Below, piece after piece: positions 26,023 through 34,060 of a stretch of 64,000 nt of DNA. The stretch comes from RGIG3102 sp964369975 (GTDB lineage Bacteria; Bacillota; Clostridia; Oscillospirales; Ruminococcaceae). The notes under the pieces are model-generated. The model did not search any database. It was not told where the DNA came from and was given only the letters and a program-made list of their open reading frames with translations. The stretch lies in NCBI GenBank assembly GCA_964369975.1, contig CAYJFZ010000002.1:189384-253383 (forward strand), in the 5' to 3' direction. Position 1 is the stretch's first letter. Each line of letters starts with the position of its first letter. Position numbers and translations under genes: made by a program.

Positions 26023-26381
26023 AAAAAACTAATTAAACTAAACTTTGCTGTATTAATTAATTGCACGATTTCAGTTGAATAAACTTGTATATCAGCATAA
26101 TTGTTATGTCTTAACATATTGTATAATACATTAATTTTAATTTCGATATCATAAATATGTTCTTTATCCATAGTGATAAGGAGCATATTTTTATTTTTAT
26201 GAAAAATACTGTATAAATTAGTAATACTCTCATCTAAATCATCATACTCCATAATAGATATTTCATTTGAAACAGTTTTAATTTCATCCAAAGTATTATC
26301 AACATAAATATGAAGTGAAAAAGAAAGAATAAAAATAGATATAAAAACAACGACACTTATATAAAAACTTCTCATAATCAC
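26019..26381 (-). CDS. DUF4363-like membrane-anchored protein
   Basis: 120 aa with one N-terminal membrane segment (FYISVVVFISIFILSFSLH) and an external domain of about 90 residues that is mostly helical. Proteins like this (DUF4363) usually sit right after a DUF421 gene, as here: its ATG overlaps the DUF421 stop by 4 bases. Role unknown, thought to act with its partner. Confidence 0.65.
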   Translation of the reverse strand: MIMRSFYISVVVFISIFILSFSLHIYVDNTLDEIKTVSNEISIMEYDDLDESITNLYSIFHKNKNMLLITMDKEHIYDIEIKINVLYNMLRHNNYADIQVYSTEIVQLINTAKFSLISFF

Positions 26382-27028
26382 ACTTCCTTTAAAACAATGT
26401 TGTAATTCATATCACCATCTAAAACTAATAATAATACATCTTTTAAATGATATTTATTTTGCAATAATATTCTATCTATATAACTTTTATCAACATTTAA
26501 TGTTTTTAAATAAAATTCAGAATATTCTCCATCGCTTATTACTGCTAAAGGTGGGAGTTTGCTTTTTTTAATTTCTTCGTTTATTTTTGGATTTTTATAG
26601 ATATTCACAACGCCTGTAGTTTCAACTATCGCTAAAGAAACTTCTTCTAAATAAAAAATATCCTTACTGCGCATAGCTTCTAAAATATCAGCGATGCAAA
26701 AGCGCAATTTATTCATTGTATTTTGATTAATAATTCCGTTTAAAATTAATATCTGAGCGCTACCTTGAGTTAGCTTATAAATTTTTGAGCTTTTTTTGAT
26801 ACAAACTGAAGAAATAACCTCAAAGCACATTACTAATAAAATCGGAATGATTGAATATAATAATGGCAAATTTGGAGTTTCTATAACAAGGGATGTAAAA
26901 TTTGATATTAAAATTGTAGACACTAAATCGCTCGGCCCAAATTCTCCAAGACTTTTTTTGCCCATAATTCGCATGACTATAATAACTAAAATGAACATAA
27001 ACGATGTTCTAAAAATAACAGAAAACAT
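26378..27028 (-). CDS. DUF421/YetF-family membrane protein
   Basis: 216 aa with three N-terminal membrane segments and then a cytosolic domain. Family features are MRIMGKKSLGEFGPSDLV after the first helix, KLTQGSAQILILNGIIN and the domain start MNKLRFCIADILEAMRSKDIF. GAGGTG precedes the ATG. In B. subtilis relatives (YetF, YdfR, YdfS) have been connected with spore resistance, but their biochemistry is unsettled. Transcribed divergently from the gerA operon. Confidence 0.8.
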   Translation of the reverse strand: MFSVIFRTSFMFILVIIVMRIMGKKSLGEFGPSDLVSTILISNFTSLVIETPNLPLLYSIIPILLVMCFEVISSVCIKKSSKIYKLTQGSAQILILNGIINQNTMNKLRFCIADILEAMRSKDIFYLEEVSLAIVETTGVVNIYKNPKINEEIKKSKLPPLAVISDGEYSEFYLKTLNVDKSYIDRILLQNKYHLKDVLLLVLDGDMNYNIVLKEV

Positions 27029-27057
27029 AATTTCACCTCAATTTATTATTACTCATT

Positions 27058-27087
27058 GTCTATAAATTAAACACTTTGAGCATAATA
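27058..27087 (+). promoter_or_regulatory. possible sigma-G/F promoter of the gerA operon
   Basis: CATAATA (27081-27087) with a CTATAA element about 16-17 bases upstream resembles forespore promoters (-10 CATnnTA). It precedes a spore germination operon, where sigma-G control is usual. Weak match. Confidence 0.3.
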
Positions 27088-27107
27088 AACAAAAGAGGTG
27101 ATTTTAT

Positions 27108-28550
27108 ATGAAAGAAAACTTATTTTTTGATATAGCAAGAAACAAGGAGTATTTTGATAATTATTTTAATTCATCAGCAGATTATTTTTATAAACCAATA
27201 AAGGTATTTAATAAAAATGCCTCAATAGTAATGTGTGAGGCTATGGTTGATAGGCAAAGACTATGGCAGATTTTTTTAGCGCCTATAAACGAGTTAGATG
27301 GTGATAAAAATGCTGATGAAATATTTGATTTTATATTAAATGAAACGACTATCCCAGCAAATAGTAGTTTAGTGTATGATTTTGAAACTGCCGTATTCTT
27401 TTTAACAGCAGGCTTTAGTTTATTATTAATAGACGGTGCTTCAAAGGCTTTAGTTTTACCAGCTCAAGGTATTCCTTTAAGGGGTGTGAGCGAAAGTACC
27501 ACCGAGGGGAATTTAAAAGGAAGTAAAGAAAGTTTTACTGATTCTTCAAGGCTTAATATGGCATTAATTAGAAGAAGGGTAAGGGGAGAGAATTTTTCAA
27601 TAGAAGCTATGCAAATAGGACAAAAAAGTAAAACAGAGGTTTGTTTGTGTTATAACAGCGATTATTGTCCTAAAGAATTAGTAGAAAAAACAAAAGAAAA
27701 ACTAAATAAAATAAATTTGCCTATGATTTTTGATTCTGGATATATAGCTCCTTTTATAGATGATACAAAATATTCAGCATTTCAAGCAGTGGGTTATACT
27801 GAAAGGCCAGATGTATTTTGTGCAAAACTATGCGAGGGGAAAATTGGGCTAATAGTAGATGGAACTCCTTATGCTATTATTTATCCTTACTTTTTCCACG
27901 AAAACTTTACTACTTGCGATGACTATTCACAAAGACCTTACTTTGCTTCCTTTATGCGATTATTAAGATATTTTTCTTTCATAATTTCAATAATATTGCC
28001 CAGTTTATATGTATCTTTCACACTTCACGCCCCGCAAGTCTTGCCAAAGGAGTTAATATACTTTATTTATTCAGATAAAAATTCTTCTGTTCTTCCCTTA
28101 TTTTTAGAGGCTATTTTAATTACTATTATTCTTGAAATAATAAAAGAAGCAGGGCTTCGATTGCCAAAACCAATAGGACACGCAGTAACTTTTGTGGCAG
28201 CTTTAATAATAGGGGATGCCGCTGTACAAGCAGGTCTTATCGGGGCTGCTGTACTAATAGTATGTGCAATGAGCGTTATTTCTTCATTCGTTATACCGAG
28301 TTTTTATGAAAGTATAATAATAATTAGAATAGTTTTGTTATTGCTATCTGGCTTTTTTGGAGTTGTCGGTTTTGGATTTGGGATAGTGCTTGTGTTAATG
28401 AATATGATAAGTGTAAATGCAGCAGGGTATGACTATTTATTTTTAATTGATAACTCAAAACTATTTTTAAAAGATGGGATATTTAAAAATAGCTGGCGAA
28501 ATAAAAAAGACAATTTTAGCTTAAAAGGAGATGACTATGCCCAAAATTAA
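27108..28550 (+). CDS. spore germination protein, GerA/GerKA family
   Basis: 480 aa. The A subunit of an inner-membrane germinant receptor in the dormant spore. A soluble N-terminal domain contains the conserved TTIPANSS, LIDGASKALVLP and ESTTEGNLKGSKESFTDS with RRRVR (about residues 80-165). The C-terminal part has five or so membrane segments, including RYFSFIISIILPSLYVSF and the PKPIGHAVTFVAALIIGDAAV region. AGAGGTG precedes the ATG. First of three germination genes, its 3' end overlapping the next. Confidence 0.92.
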   Translation: MKENLFFDIARNKEYFDNYFNSSADYFYKPIKVFNKNASIVMCEAMVDRQRLWQIFLAPINELDGDKNADEIFDFILNETTIPANSSLVYDFETAVFFLTAGFSLLLIDGASKALVLPAQGIPLRGVSESTTEGNLKGSKESFTDSSRLNMALIRRRVRGENFSIEAMQIGQKSKTEVCLCYNSDYCPKELVEKTKEKLNKINLPMIFDSGYIAPFIDDTKYSAFQAVGYTERPDVFCAKLCEGKIGLIVDGTPYAIIYPYFFHENFTTCDDYSQRPYFASFMRLLRYFSFIISIILPSLYVSFTLHAPQVLPKELIYFIYSDKNSSVLPLFLEAILITIILEIIKEAGLRLPKPIGHAVTFVAALIIGDAAVQAGLIGAAVLIVCAMSVISSFVIPSFYESIIIIRIVLLLLSGFFGVVGFGFGIVLVLMNMISVNAAGYDYLFLIDNSKLFLKDGIFKNSWRNKKDNFSLKGDDYAQN

Positions 28551-29478
28551 AAGTAATGCCTTAGTGTATCTCTGTTTTTGTTATTCGATTTTTAGTTTTG
28601 CTACTACAATTTTAGATAAAACAATATACACTAAAGAATGGATAGTCTATATTATAATAAATAGTGCTTTAACATTAATAGTTAGTATTTTATTAATTAA
28701 CATTAAAGAATATAATTTTTTTCAAGATTTAATTTTAGTATCTTTTATTATTTTCTCAATAACAAAACACATTAAAAACTTTAGTGAGTATATAAATATT
28801 ACTCATAATGATTACTCTTTATTTAATATTCTTTTTTTATCAGGGATAGTGATAATATATCTGTTTAGCTTTCATTCTGAGAGTTTAAGAAGGATTTCGC
28901 CAATAGTTTTTAATATGATAATTTTTATGTTAATAATTACTTTTGCTTTAAATATAAATAAAATTGTAGCTGTTAATATATACACACAACCACAAAATTA
29001 TTATTTAAGTCTTAGATACATTCAAGTTTTTGATTGGGTAATACCTCTATGTATTTTATATGATGAGAAAAAAGAAGATAAAAAAAAGATTTTCACTTTT
29101 ATAATTATAAACGCTTTAGCACTTATAACAATAAGCATATTAACAGGCTTAATCTTAAGAGGGGATATACTGTATAGCTTATCACCTTTACACTCTTTAT
29201 TTACAATTTCAAAAGGCGTGATAATTCAAAGATATGATTATTTATTTACAGTGTTCTTAATTATAGCTTTTTTCTGCGTTTTACTACTAAATATAGGAAG
29301 TGTAAACAAAATAAGAAACAGACAAGAAAAAATAAAGCTTATTTTATTTGTTAAAATGATACCACTTGTTTTACTTTTTGAGTATATCCATATCTTTATA
29401 GTGAATTTTATGATTATTTTTGTTGTTATAGCAGTGCTGATTTTAAATAGAATGGAGAAAACAAATGAAAAAGTTTAA
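28537..29478 (+). CDS. spore germination permease, GerB family
   Basis: 313 aa, about ten hydrophobic segments, the transporter-like B subunit of the receptor. It is shorter than the usual 360 or so. The ATG at 28537 is chosen because AAGGAG sits 6 bases upstream, whereas the ATG at 28531 touches the RBS. The start overlaps the A-subunit gene by 14 bases and the 3' end overlaps the C-subunit gene, as in other gerA operons. Sequence similarity to GerAB is weak by eye; position is the main support. Confidence 0.75.
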   Translation: MPKIKSNALVYLCFCYSIFSFATTILDKTIYTKEWIVYIIINSALTLIVSILLINIKEYNFFQDLILVSFIIFSITKHIKNFSEYINITHNDYSLFNILFLSGIVIIYLFSFHSESLRRISPIVFNMIIFMLIITFALNINKIVAVNIYTQPQNYYLSLRYIQVFDWVIPLCILYDEKKEDKKKIFTFIIINALALITISILTGLILRGDILYSLSPLHSLFTISKGVIIQRYDYLFTVFLIIAFFCVLLLNIGSVNKIRNRQEKIKLILFVKMIPLVLLFEYIHIFIVNFMIIFVVIAVLILNRMEKTNEKV

Positions 29479-30355
29479 AATAATTTTTTTTGTAATTTTG
29501 AGTTTTTTATTCTCAGCTTGTCAAAGTAGCGATGTTCCTATTATGGTAAAAGCTATAAATATATATTATTCTGAAGAAGGCTTAAACCTTAGCTTTATCT
29601 CATATGATTTAGAAAAAGATGATGAGAGCTATATAAGTTTTGATTACAATGAAAACAGTTTATCAAACTCTTTTATAAAAGCAGTTAATGAAAATAATTT
29701 TAATTTAAGTGTATGTGAATATGTGTTTTTAAATATAAATACTTTAAATGAAGGGACTCTAACTGCTATTGTAGATAATTTAATTGATTTTAATATAAAT
29801 AAAGATGTAAGTTTATTAGTTTTTAATGATGTAACAGTTGATAATATAGGCGATATCAATTTTGAAAATACCCATATTAATCCGTTATATGGTATGCAAA
29901 TGGATGATAATGTAATCAGCACACTTTTACCTGTTTTAGATGAAAAATTAAATATTAGTGATGCTTTAATAATAAGTAAAAATAAACTCATCACTATGAT
30001 AAATAAAGATGAATTAAATTTAGTATTATCCCTGTTGTCAAATAATAAAAATTATAAATATACATTTAACTCACAAGATTATATAGCAAAAATTAAAAAA
30101 AGTTATGCAAACTTTGATATTGATAAAGGAGTTTTAAATTTATCTGTCTTTATACAGATAGAGGAGAGAATAGGTATAAACGATACACAGCTATCAAAAG
30201 ATGTCTTTGATTTAAAACTTAGCTATGATATTCAAAACAAAATTTATGGACTTTATAATGATAATATTTTAATAGAGCTATTATATTTAGATTGGATAGA
30301 AACACAAGCTAATGAAGAAATTGAAGATTTAATTGTAAAAGTGAATATTATATAA
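29465..30355 (+). CDS. spore germination lipoprotein, GerC family
   Basis: 296 aa with signal peptide and lipobox LFSAC followed by QSSDVPIMVKAI, the C subunit of the germinant receptor. It is shorter than typical GerAC (about 370 aa). IDFNINKDVSLLVFND and TLLPVLDEKLN recall the GerC domain. Overlaps the B gene by 14 bases and is the last gene of the operon. Confidence 0.78.
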   Translation: MKKFKIIFFVILSFLFSACQSSDVPIMVKAINIYYSEEGLNLSFISYDLEKDDESYISFDYNENSLSNSFIKAVNENNFNLSVCEYVFLNINTLNEGTLTAIVDNLIDFNINKDVSLLVFNDVTVDNIGDINFENTHINPLYGMQMDDNVISTLLPVLDEKLNISDALIISKNKLITMINKDELNLVLSLLSNNKNYKYTFNSQDYIAKIKKSYANFDIDKGVLNLSVFIQIEERIGINDTQLSKDVFDLKLSYDIQNKIYGLYNDNILIELLYLDWIETQANEEIEDLIVKVNII

Positions 30356-30414
30356 TAAGGATATATATAGAACATAACATAAATAAAATTGCTAAATATT
30401 TAAGAATTATATAT

Positions 30415-30446
30415 AAATAGATGCTAAAATTAGCATCTATTTTATT
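30415..30446 (+). terminator. terminator of the gerA operon
   Basis: Arms 30415-30427 and 30430-30442 are perfect complements (effective stem about 11 bp), then TTATTTT. It lies 60 bases after gerC. Confidence 0.8.
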
Positions 30447-30559
30447 TTAAATTACAAAATTAATAGAAAAATTTATATAAAATTTACAATAAAAATTGAT
30501 AAACACATAACTAAAACTATTAATAAAGACATATTTTACTAAAAAAATGTAATTAGGTA

Positions 30560-30588
30560 TTGATTAATAAAATAGAATTGTATATAAT
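30560..30588 (+). promoter_or_regulatory. sigma-A-type promoter of hppA
   Basis: TTGATT (30560-30565), 17-base spacer, TATAAT (30583-30588), 36 bases before the TTG start. The rest of 30447-30624 is AT-rich and shows nothing else. Confidence 0.6.
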
Positions 30589-30624
30589 TGATATAAATTG
30601 TTTTATTTATAGGAGGATAAAATT

Positions 30625-32700
30625 TTGGAATTAGATTTAATGTTATTTGCCTTAGTTGGTGCAGTTGCAGCTTTAGGCTATGCAGCGTTCCTTGCAAAAA
30701 GAGTTTCTAAGTACTCAGAAGGTACAGACGAAATGGTAAAGCTTGCAGCAGCAATCAGAGAAGGTGCTAATACATACCTTAAAAGACAATATAGAACGGT
30801 TGGTGCATTCTTTGCAGTAATGTTCGTAGTGTTATTAGGTTTAAGCTTAACAGGTTTTATGGATATTATGCTACCATTTGCCTTTGTTACAGGTGGTATA
30901 TTTTCAGCACTTGCCGGTTTCTTCGGTATGAAAATTGCTACTTCTTCAAATGCAAGAACAGCATGGGCTGCTAAAGAAAGTTTAAACGAAGGTTTAAAAG
31001 TTGCTTTTTCAGCAGGTTCAGTAATGGGCTTTATAGTAGTTGGGTTAGGTTTATTAGACCTAACAATTTGGTACTATGTATTAATGTTTAGAACAGGTGG
31101 CGACATTCAAATGGTTGCTTCATCACTTCTAACATTCGGTATGGGTGCTTCATCAATGGCGTTATTCGCTCGTGTTGGCGGTGGTATATTCACTAAAGCT
31201 GCCGATGTTGGCGCTGACTTAGTTGGTAAAGTTGAAGCTGGTATCCCAGAAGATGACCCAAGGAACCCAGCGGTTATAGCTGATAATGTTGGCGACAATG
31301 TTGGTGATGTTGCAGGTATGGGTGCTGACTTATACGAATCATACTTTGGTGCTCGTGTTTCTGCTGTTGCTTTAGCTGTTTCAGCTGGCTACGGTTTAGC
31401 GGGTATGCAATTACCTATGGTATTAGCTGCTTTAGGTGTTTTCGCATCAATTTTCGGCTCATTCTTTGTTAAAACAGGTGAGTCATTAGACCAAAAAGAA
31501 TTATTAAAAGCATTAAGAAAAGGTACTTATGTATCAACAGCGATTGTTTTCATAGGTGCATACTTCTTAACAGGTTATATGCTACCAGAAGGTGCTTCAC
31601 TTGGTATATTTATCGCTATCGTTTCTGGTCTTTTAGCTGGTAACTTAATTGGTTATTTCACAGAGTACTACACATCTGATACATACAAGCCTACACAAAA
31701 CTTAGCTCAAACAGGTACAACTGGTTCAGCTACAGTTATCATAGGTGGTTTATCACTTGGTATGCTTTCAACTTTTGCACCTACAATCATAGTAGGTATA
31801 TCAGTTATGGTATCATTCGTTGCAGCTAACGGCTTAAATAATTTTGCTGAAGGCTTATACGGTGTTGGTATCTCAGCTGTAGGTATGCTTTCAACTTTAG
31901 GTATCACTTTAGCTACTGACGCTTATGGTCCTGTTGCGGATAACGCAGGCGGTATCGCTGAAATGGCAGGTCTTGGCGAAGAAGTTAGAGAAAGAACAGA
32001 TGCTCTTGACTCATTAGGTAACACAACAGCTGCTACAGGTAAAGGCTTTGCTATCGGCTCAGCTGCACTTACAGCTTTAGCTTTAGTTGTTGCTTTCGTT
32101 CAAGAAGTTAATGTTATTGACCCAGAATTTGTTCTTGATTTATCAATAACAAATCCTACAGTACTAATCGGTTTATTAATCGGTTGTATGCTACCTTTCT
32201 TATTCTCAGCATTCACTATGGAAGCAGTTGGTAAAAGTGCTCAATCAATAGTTGTTGAAGTAAGAAGACAATTCAAAGAAATCCCTGGCTTAATGGAAGG
32301 TACAGGCAAACCTGACTATGCATCTTGCGTTGACTTATGTACAAAAGCTGCTTTAAAAGAAATGGTTGGCCCTGCTATTATAGCTGTTGCAGCTCCAATA
32401 GTTGTAGGTATAGTTTTAGGTGTTAATGGTGTTGCAGGTATGCTTGCAGGCGCAACAATGGCTGGATTTGTTCTTGCTGTTATGATGTCAAATGCTGGCG
32501 GTGCTTGGGATAATGCTAAAAAGCACATTGAAGCAACAGGTGGTAAAGGTTCAGATTTACACAAAGCTGCTGTTGTTGGTGATACAGTAGGTGACCCGTT
32601 CAAAGATACATCAGGCCCTGCTATCAATATCTTAATTAAACTATTATCAACAGTTGCGATTGTTTTCGTAGCAGTTATTATGCAATTCTCAATATTCTAA
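30625..32700 (+). CDS. hppA: membrane-bound ion-pumping pyrophosphatase, K+-type
   Basis: 691 aa with about 15-16 membrane helices. It couples hydrolysis of pyrophosphate to transport of H+ or Na+ out of the cell. Catalytic loops are present: DVGADLVGKVEAGIPEDDPR, NPAVIADNVGDNVGDVAGMG and, near the end, KAAVVGDTVGDPFKDTSGPA. The subfamily switch reads GNTTAATGKGF; Ala and Gly at these two positions mark the K+-dependent class, where independent enzymes have Lys and Thr. K+-dependent bacterial members are often Na+ pumps, so Na+ transport is possible but not shown. TTG start at 30625 behind AGGAGG. Confidence 0.95.
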   Translation: MELDLMLFALVGAVAALGYAAFLAKRVSKYSEGTDEMVKLAAAIREGANTYLKRQYRTVGAFFAVMFVVLLGLSLTGFMDIMLPFAFVTGGIFSALAGFFGMKIATSSNARTAWAAKESLNEGLKVAFSAGSVMGFIVVGLGLLDLTIWYYVLMFRTGGDIQMVASSLLTFGMGASSMALFARVGGGIFTKAADVGADLVGKVEAGIPEDDPRNPAVIADNVGDNVGDVAGMGADLYESYFGARVSAVALAVSAGYGLAGMQLPMVLAALGVFASIFGSFFVKTGESLDQKELLKALRKGTYVSTAIVFIGAYFLTGYMLPEGASLGIFIAIVSGLLAGNLIGYFTEYYTSDTYKPTQNLAQTGTTGSATVIIGGLSLGMLSTFAPTIIVGISVMVSFVAANGLNNFAEGLYGVGISAVGMLSTLGITLATDAYGPVADNAGGIAEMAGLGEEVRERTDALDSLGNTTAATGKGFAIGSAALTALALVVAFVQEVNVIDPEFVLDLSITNPTVLIGLLIGCMLPFLFSAFTMEAVGKSAQSIVVEVRRQFKEIPGLMEGTGKPDYASCVDLCTKAALKEMVGPAIIAVAAPIVVGIVLGVNGVAGMLAGATMAGFVLAVMMSNAGGAWDNAKKHIEATGGKGSDLHKAAVVGDTVGDPFKDTSGPAINILIKLLSTVAIVFVAVIMQFSIF

Positions 32701-32714
32701 TAATTAATATATTC

Positions 32715-32747
32715 AAAAAATACGATGTTTTCACATCGTATTTTTTT
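32715..32747 (+). terminator. terminator of hppA
   Basis: Perfect 13-bp stem (32715-32727 with 32734-32746), 6-base loop, T-run. Confidence 0.9.
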
Positions 32748-32757
32748 GATTTAAGTG

Positions 32758-32786
32758 TTGACATTTTTTTTTAGATATGCTAACAT
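32758..32786 (+). promoter_or_regulatory. promoter of the repeat lipoprotein
   Basis: TTGACA (32758-32763), 17-base spacer, TAACAT (32781-32786). It begins only 11 bases after the hppA terminator. A perfect -35 suggests strong expression. Confidence 0.6.
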
Positions 32787-32842
32787 TATATTGTTATTTA
32801 ATTATCAATAAAAAAATACTTATTAACGAAAGGGGATTTAAA

Positions 32843-33886
32843 ATGATTAAAAAACTTATTTCAATGCTTTTAGTAGCAGCTTTAGCAATCTCATTAGTAG
32901 CTTGCTCAACTCAAGACGAAGCAGTAGAAGATCAAACAGATGAAGACACTACTTCAGACACACAAGAGGTAGATTACTCAGGACTTACAATTGGTAAATC
33001 TGACTATGCAGCACACGGCGAATATGCTTTTGCAGCAACAACTGCAGTTTTAGCAGGCGATACAATAGTAGCAGTTTACATTGATGAATATCAGTATTTA
33101 TCAAACACAGACTATGTAGGTGTTCCAAACAGTGATAAAACTTTTGGTGAAGCAGCTGCATTAAATGATCTTGCTTTAGCTTCAAAAAGAGATAATGTTG
33201 AAGCATACAGCGCAAACATGACAGAAAAAGGTGGCGCAACTCAAACTTTAGATACATCTTGGATGGCTATTGAAGAATTCTGTGTTGGTAAAACAATTAC
33301 AGAACTTGAAGAATGGGCAGGCACAGCAGAAGGTGCTGATGTTATTGCTGGTTCTACTTTAGTAGACACAGTTGGCTATGTAATGGCTGTAGTAGAAGCT
33401 GCAAAAAATGCTCCTACAAGCACAGCTGACCCTGCAACTTTTGCAGATGTTGATGTAAAAATCGCACATGTAAGTTACGCAGCACACGGCGAATACTGCT
33501 TTACATTAGCATCAGCTGCAGTTATTGACGATGTTGTTGTTGCAGCATATGTTGATGAATATCAATACCTATCAAATGAAACTTATGTAGGCGTTCCAAA
33601 CAGCGATGCATCTTTTGGTGAAAAAGCTGCAGAAGGTATGGTATTAGCATCTAAAAAAGAAAACATTGAAGCATACAGCGCAAACATGACAGAAAAAGGT
33701 GGCGCAACTCAAACTTTAGATACATCTTGGATGGCTATTGAAGAGTACTGTGTTGGTAAAACAATTACAGAACTTGAAGACTGGGCAGGCACAGCAGAAG
33801 GTGCTGATGTTATAGCTGGTTCTACTTTAGTAGATACAGTTGGCTATGTAATGGCAATAACTGAAGCTGCAAAATTAGCTAAATAA
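32843..33886 (+). CDS. lipoprotein with two near-identical domains, possibly FMN-binding-like
   Basis: 347 aa. A signal peptide with lipobox SLVAC (Cys21) and an acidic linker are followed by two copies of one domain of about 142 residues (about 47-188 and 203-344), joined by a Pro/Thr/Ala linker. Both copies keep YAAHGEY, DEYQYLSN, YVGVPNSD, EAYSANMTEKGGATQT and LDTSWMAIEE, and both end ADVIAGSTLVDTVGYVMA. DVIAGST is close to the Dxx(s/t)gA(T/S) motif to which ApbE attaches FMN, so a surface flavoprotein for electron transfer is possible. The third position and the Ala are changed, so this is inference. The ATG at 32843 has AAAGGGG upstream and begins the signal peptide. Own promoter and terminator. 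Confidence 0.75.
   Translation: MIKKLISMLLVAALAISLVACSTQDEAVEDQTDEDTTSDTQEVDYSGLTIGKSDYAAHGEYAFAATTAVLAGDTIVAVYIDEYQYLSNTDYVGVPNSDKTFGEAAALNDLALASKRDNVEAYSANMTEKGGATQTLDTSWMAIEEFCVGKTITELEEWAGTAEGADVIAGSTLVDTVGYVMAVVEAAKNAPTSTADPATFADVDVKIAHVSYAAHGEYCFTLASAAVIDDVVVAAYVDEYQYLSNETYVGVPNSDASFGEKAAEGMVLASKKENIEAYSANMTEKGGATQTLDTSWMAIEEYCVGKTITELEDWAGTAEGADVIAGSTLVDTVGYVMAITEAAKLAK
32981..33406 (+). repeat. domain copy 1 of the duplicated lipoprotein
   Basis: Residues about 47-188. Its bases 33200-33276 are identical to 33668-33744 in copy 2, which points to recent duplication or gene conversion. Confidence 0.85.
33449..33874 (+). repeat. domain copy 2 of the duplicated lipoprotein
   Basis: Residues about 203-344, offset by 468 bases (156 codons) from copy 1. 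Differences between the copies gather in the first third (for example FAATTAVLAGD versus FTLASAAVIDD) while the last two thirds are almost the same. Confidence 0.85.
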
Positions 33887-33901
33887 TCAAGTGCAATAAA
33901 T

Positions 33902-33940
33902 AAAAAAGAAAACAAAGTTTTATACTTTGTTTTCTTTTTT
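33902..33940 (+). terminator. terminator of the repeat lipoprotein
   Basis: Perfect 16-bp stem (33902-33917 with 33925-33940), 7-base loop, with the T-run inside the right arm. Confidence 0.9.
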
Positions 33941-34017
33941 TAGCGGATTTATACTAATCGCTCAATTAGTGATATAATTAAAAAATATAATCTTATAAGC
34001 CTTATTATAAAATATTT

Positions 34018-34050
34018 AAAATAGCAGTATCTTTTGATACTGCTATTTTT
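34018..34050 (-). terminator. terminator of the Fe-S protein gene at 34061
   Basis: Perfect 14-bp stem (34018-34031 with 34036-34049) and a TTTT loop, 11 bases after the stop of the minus-strand gene. Confidence 0.8.
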
Positions 34051-34060
34051 ATAAAATTAA

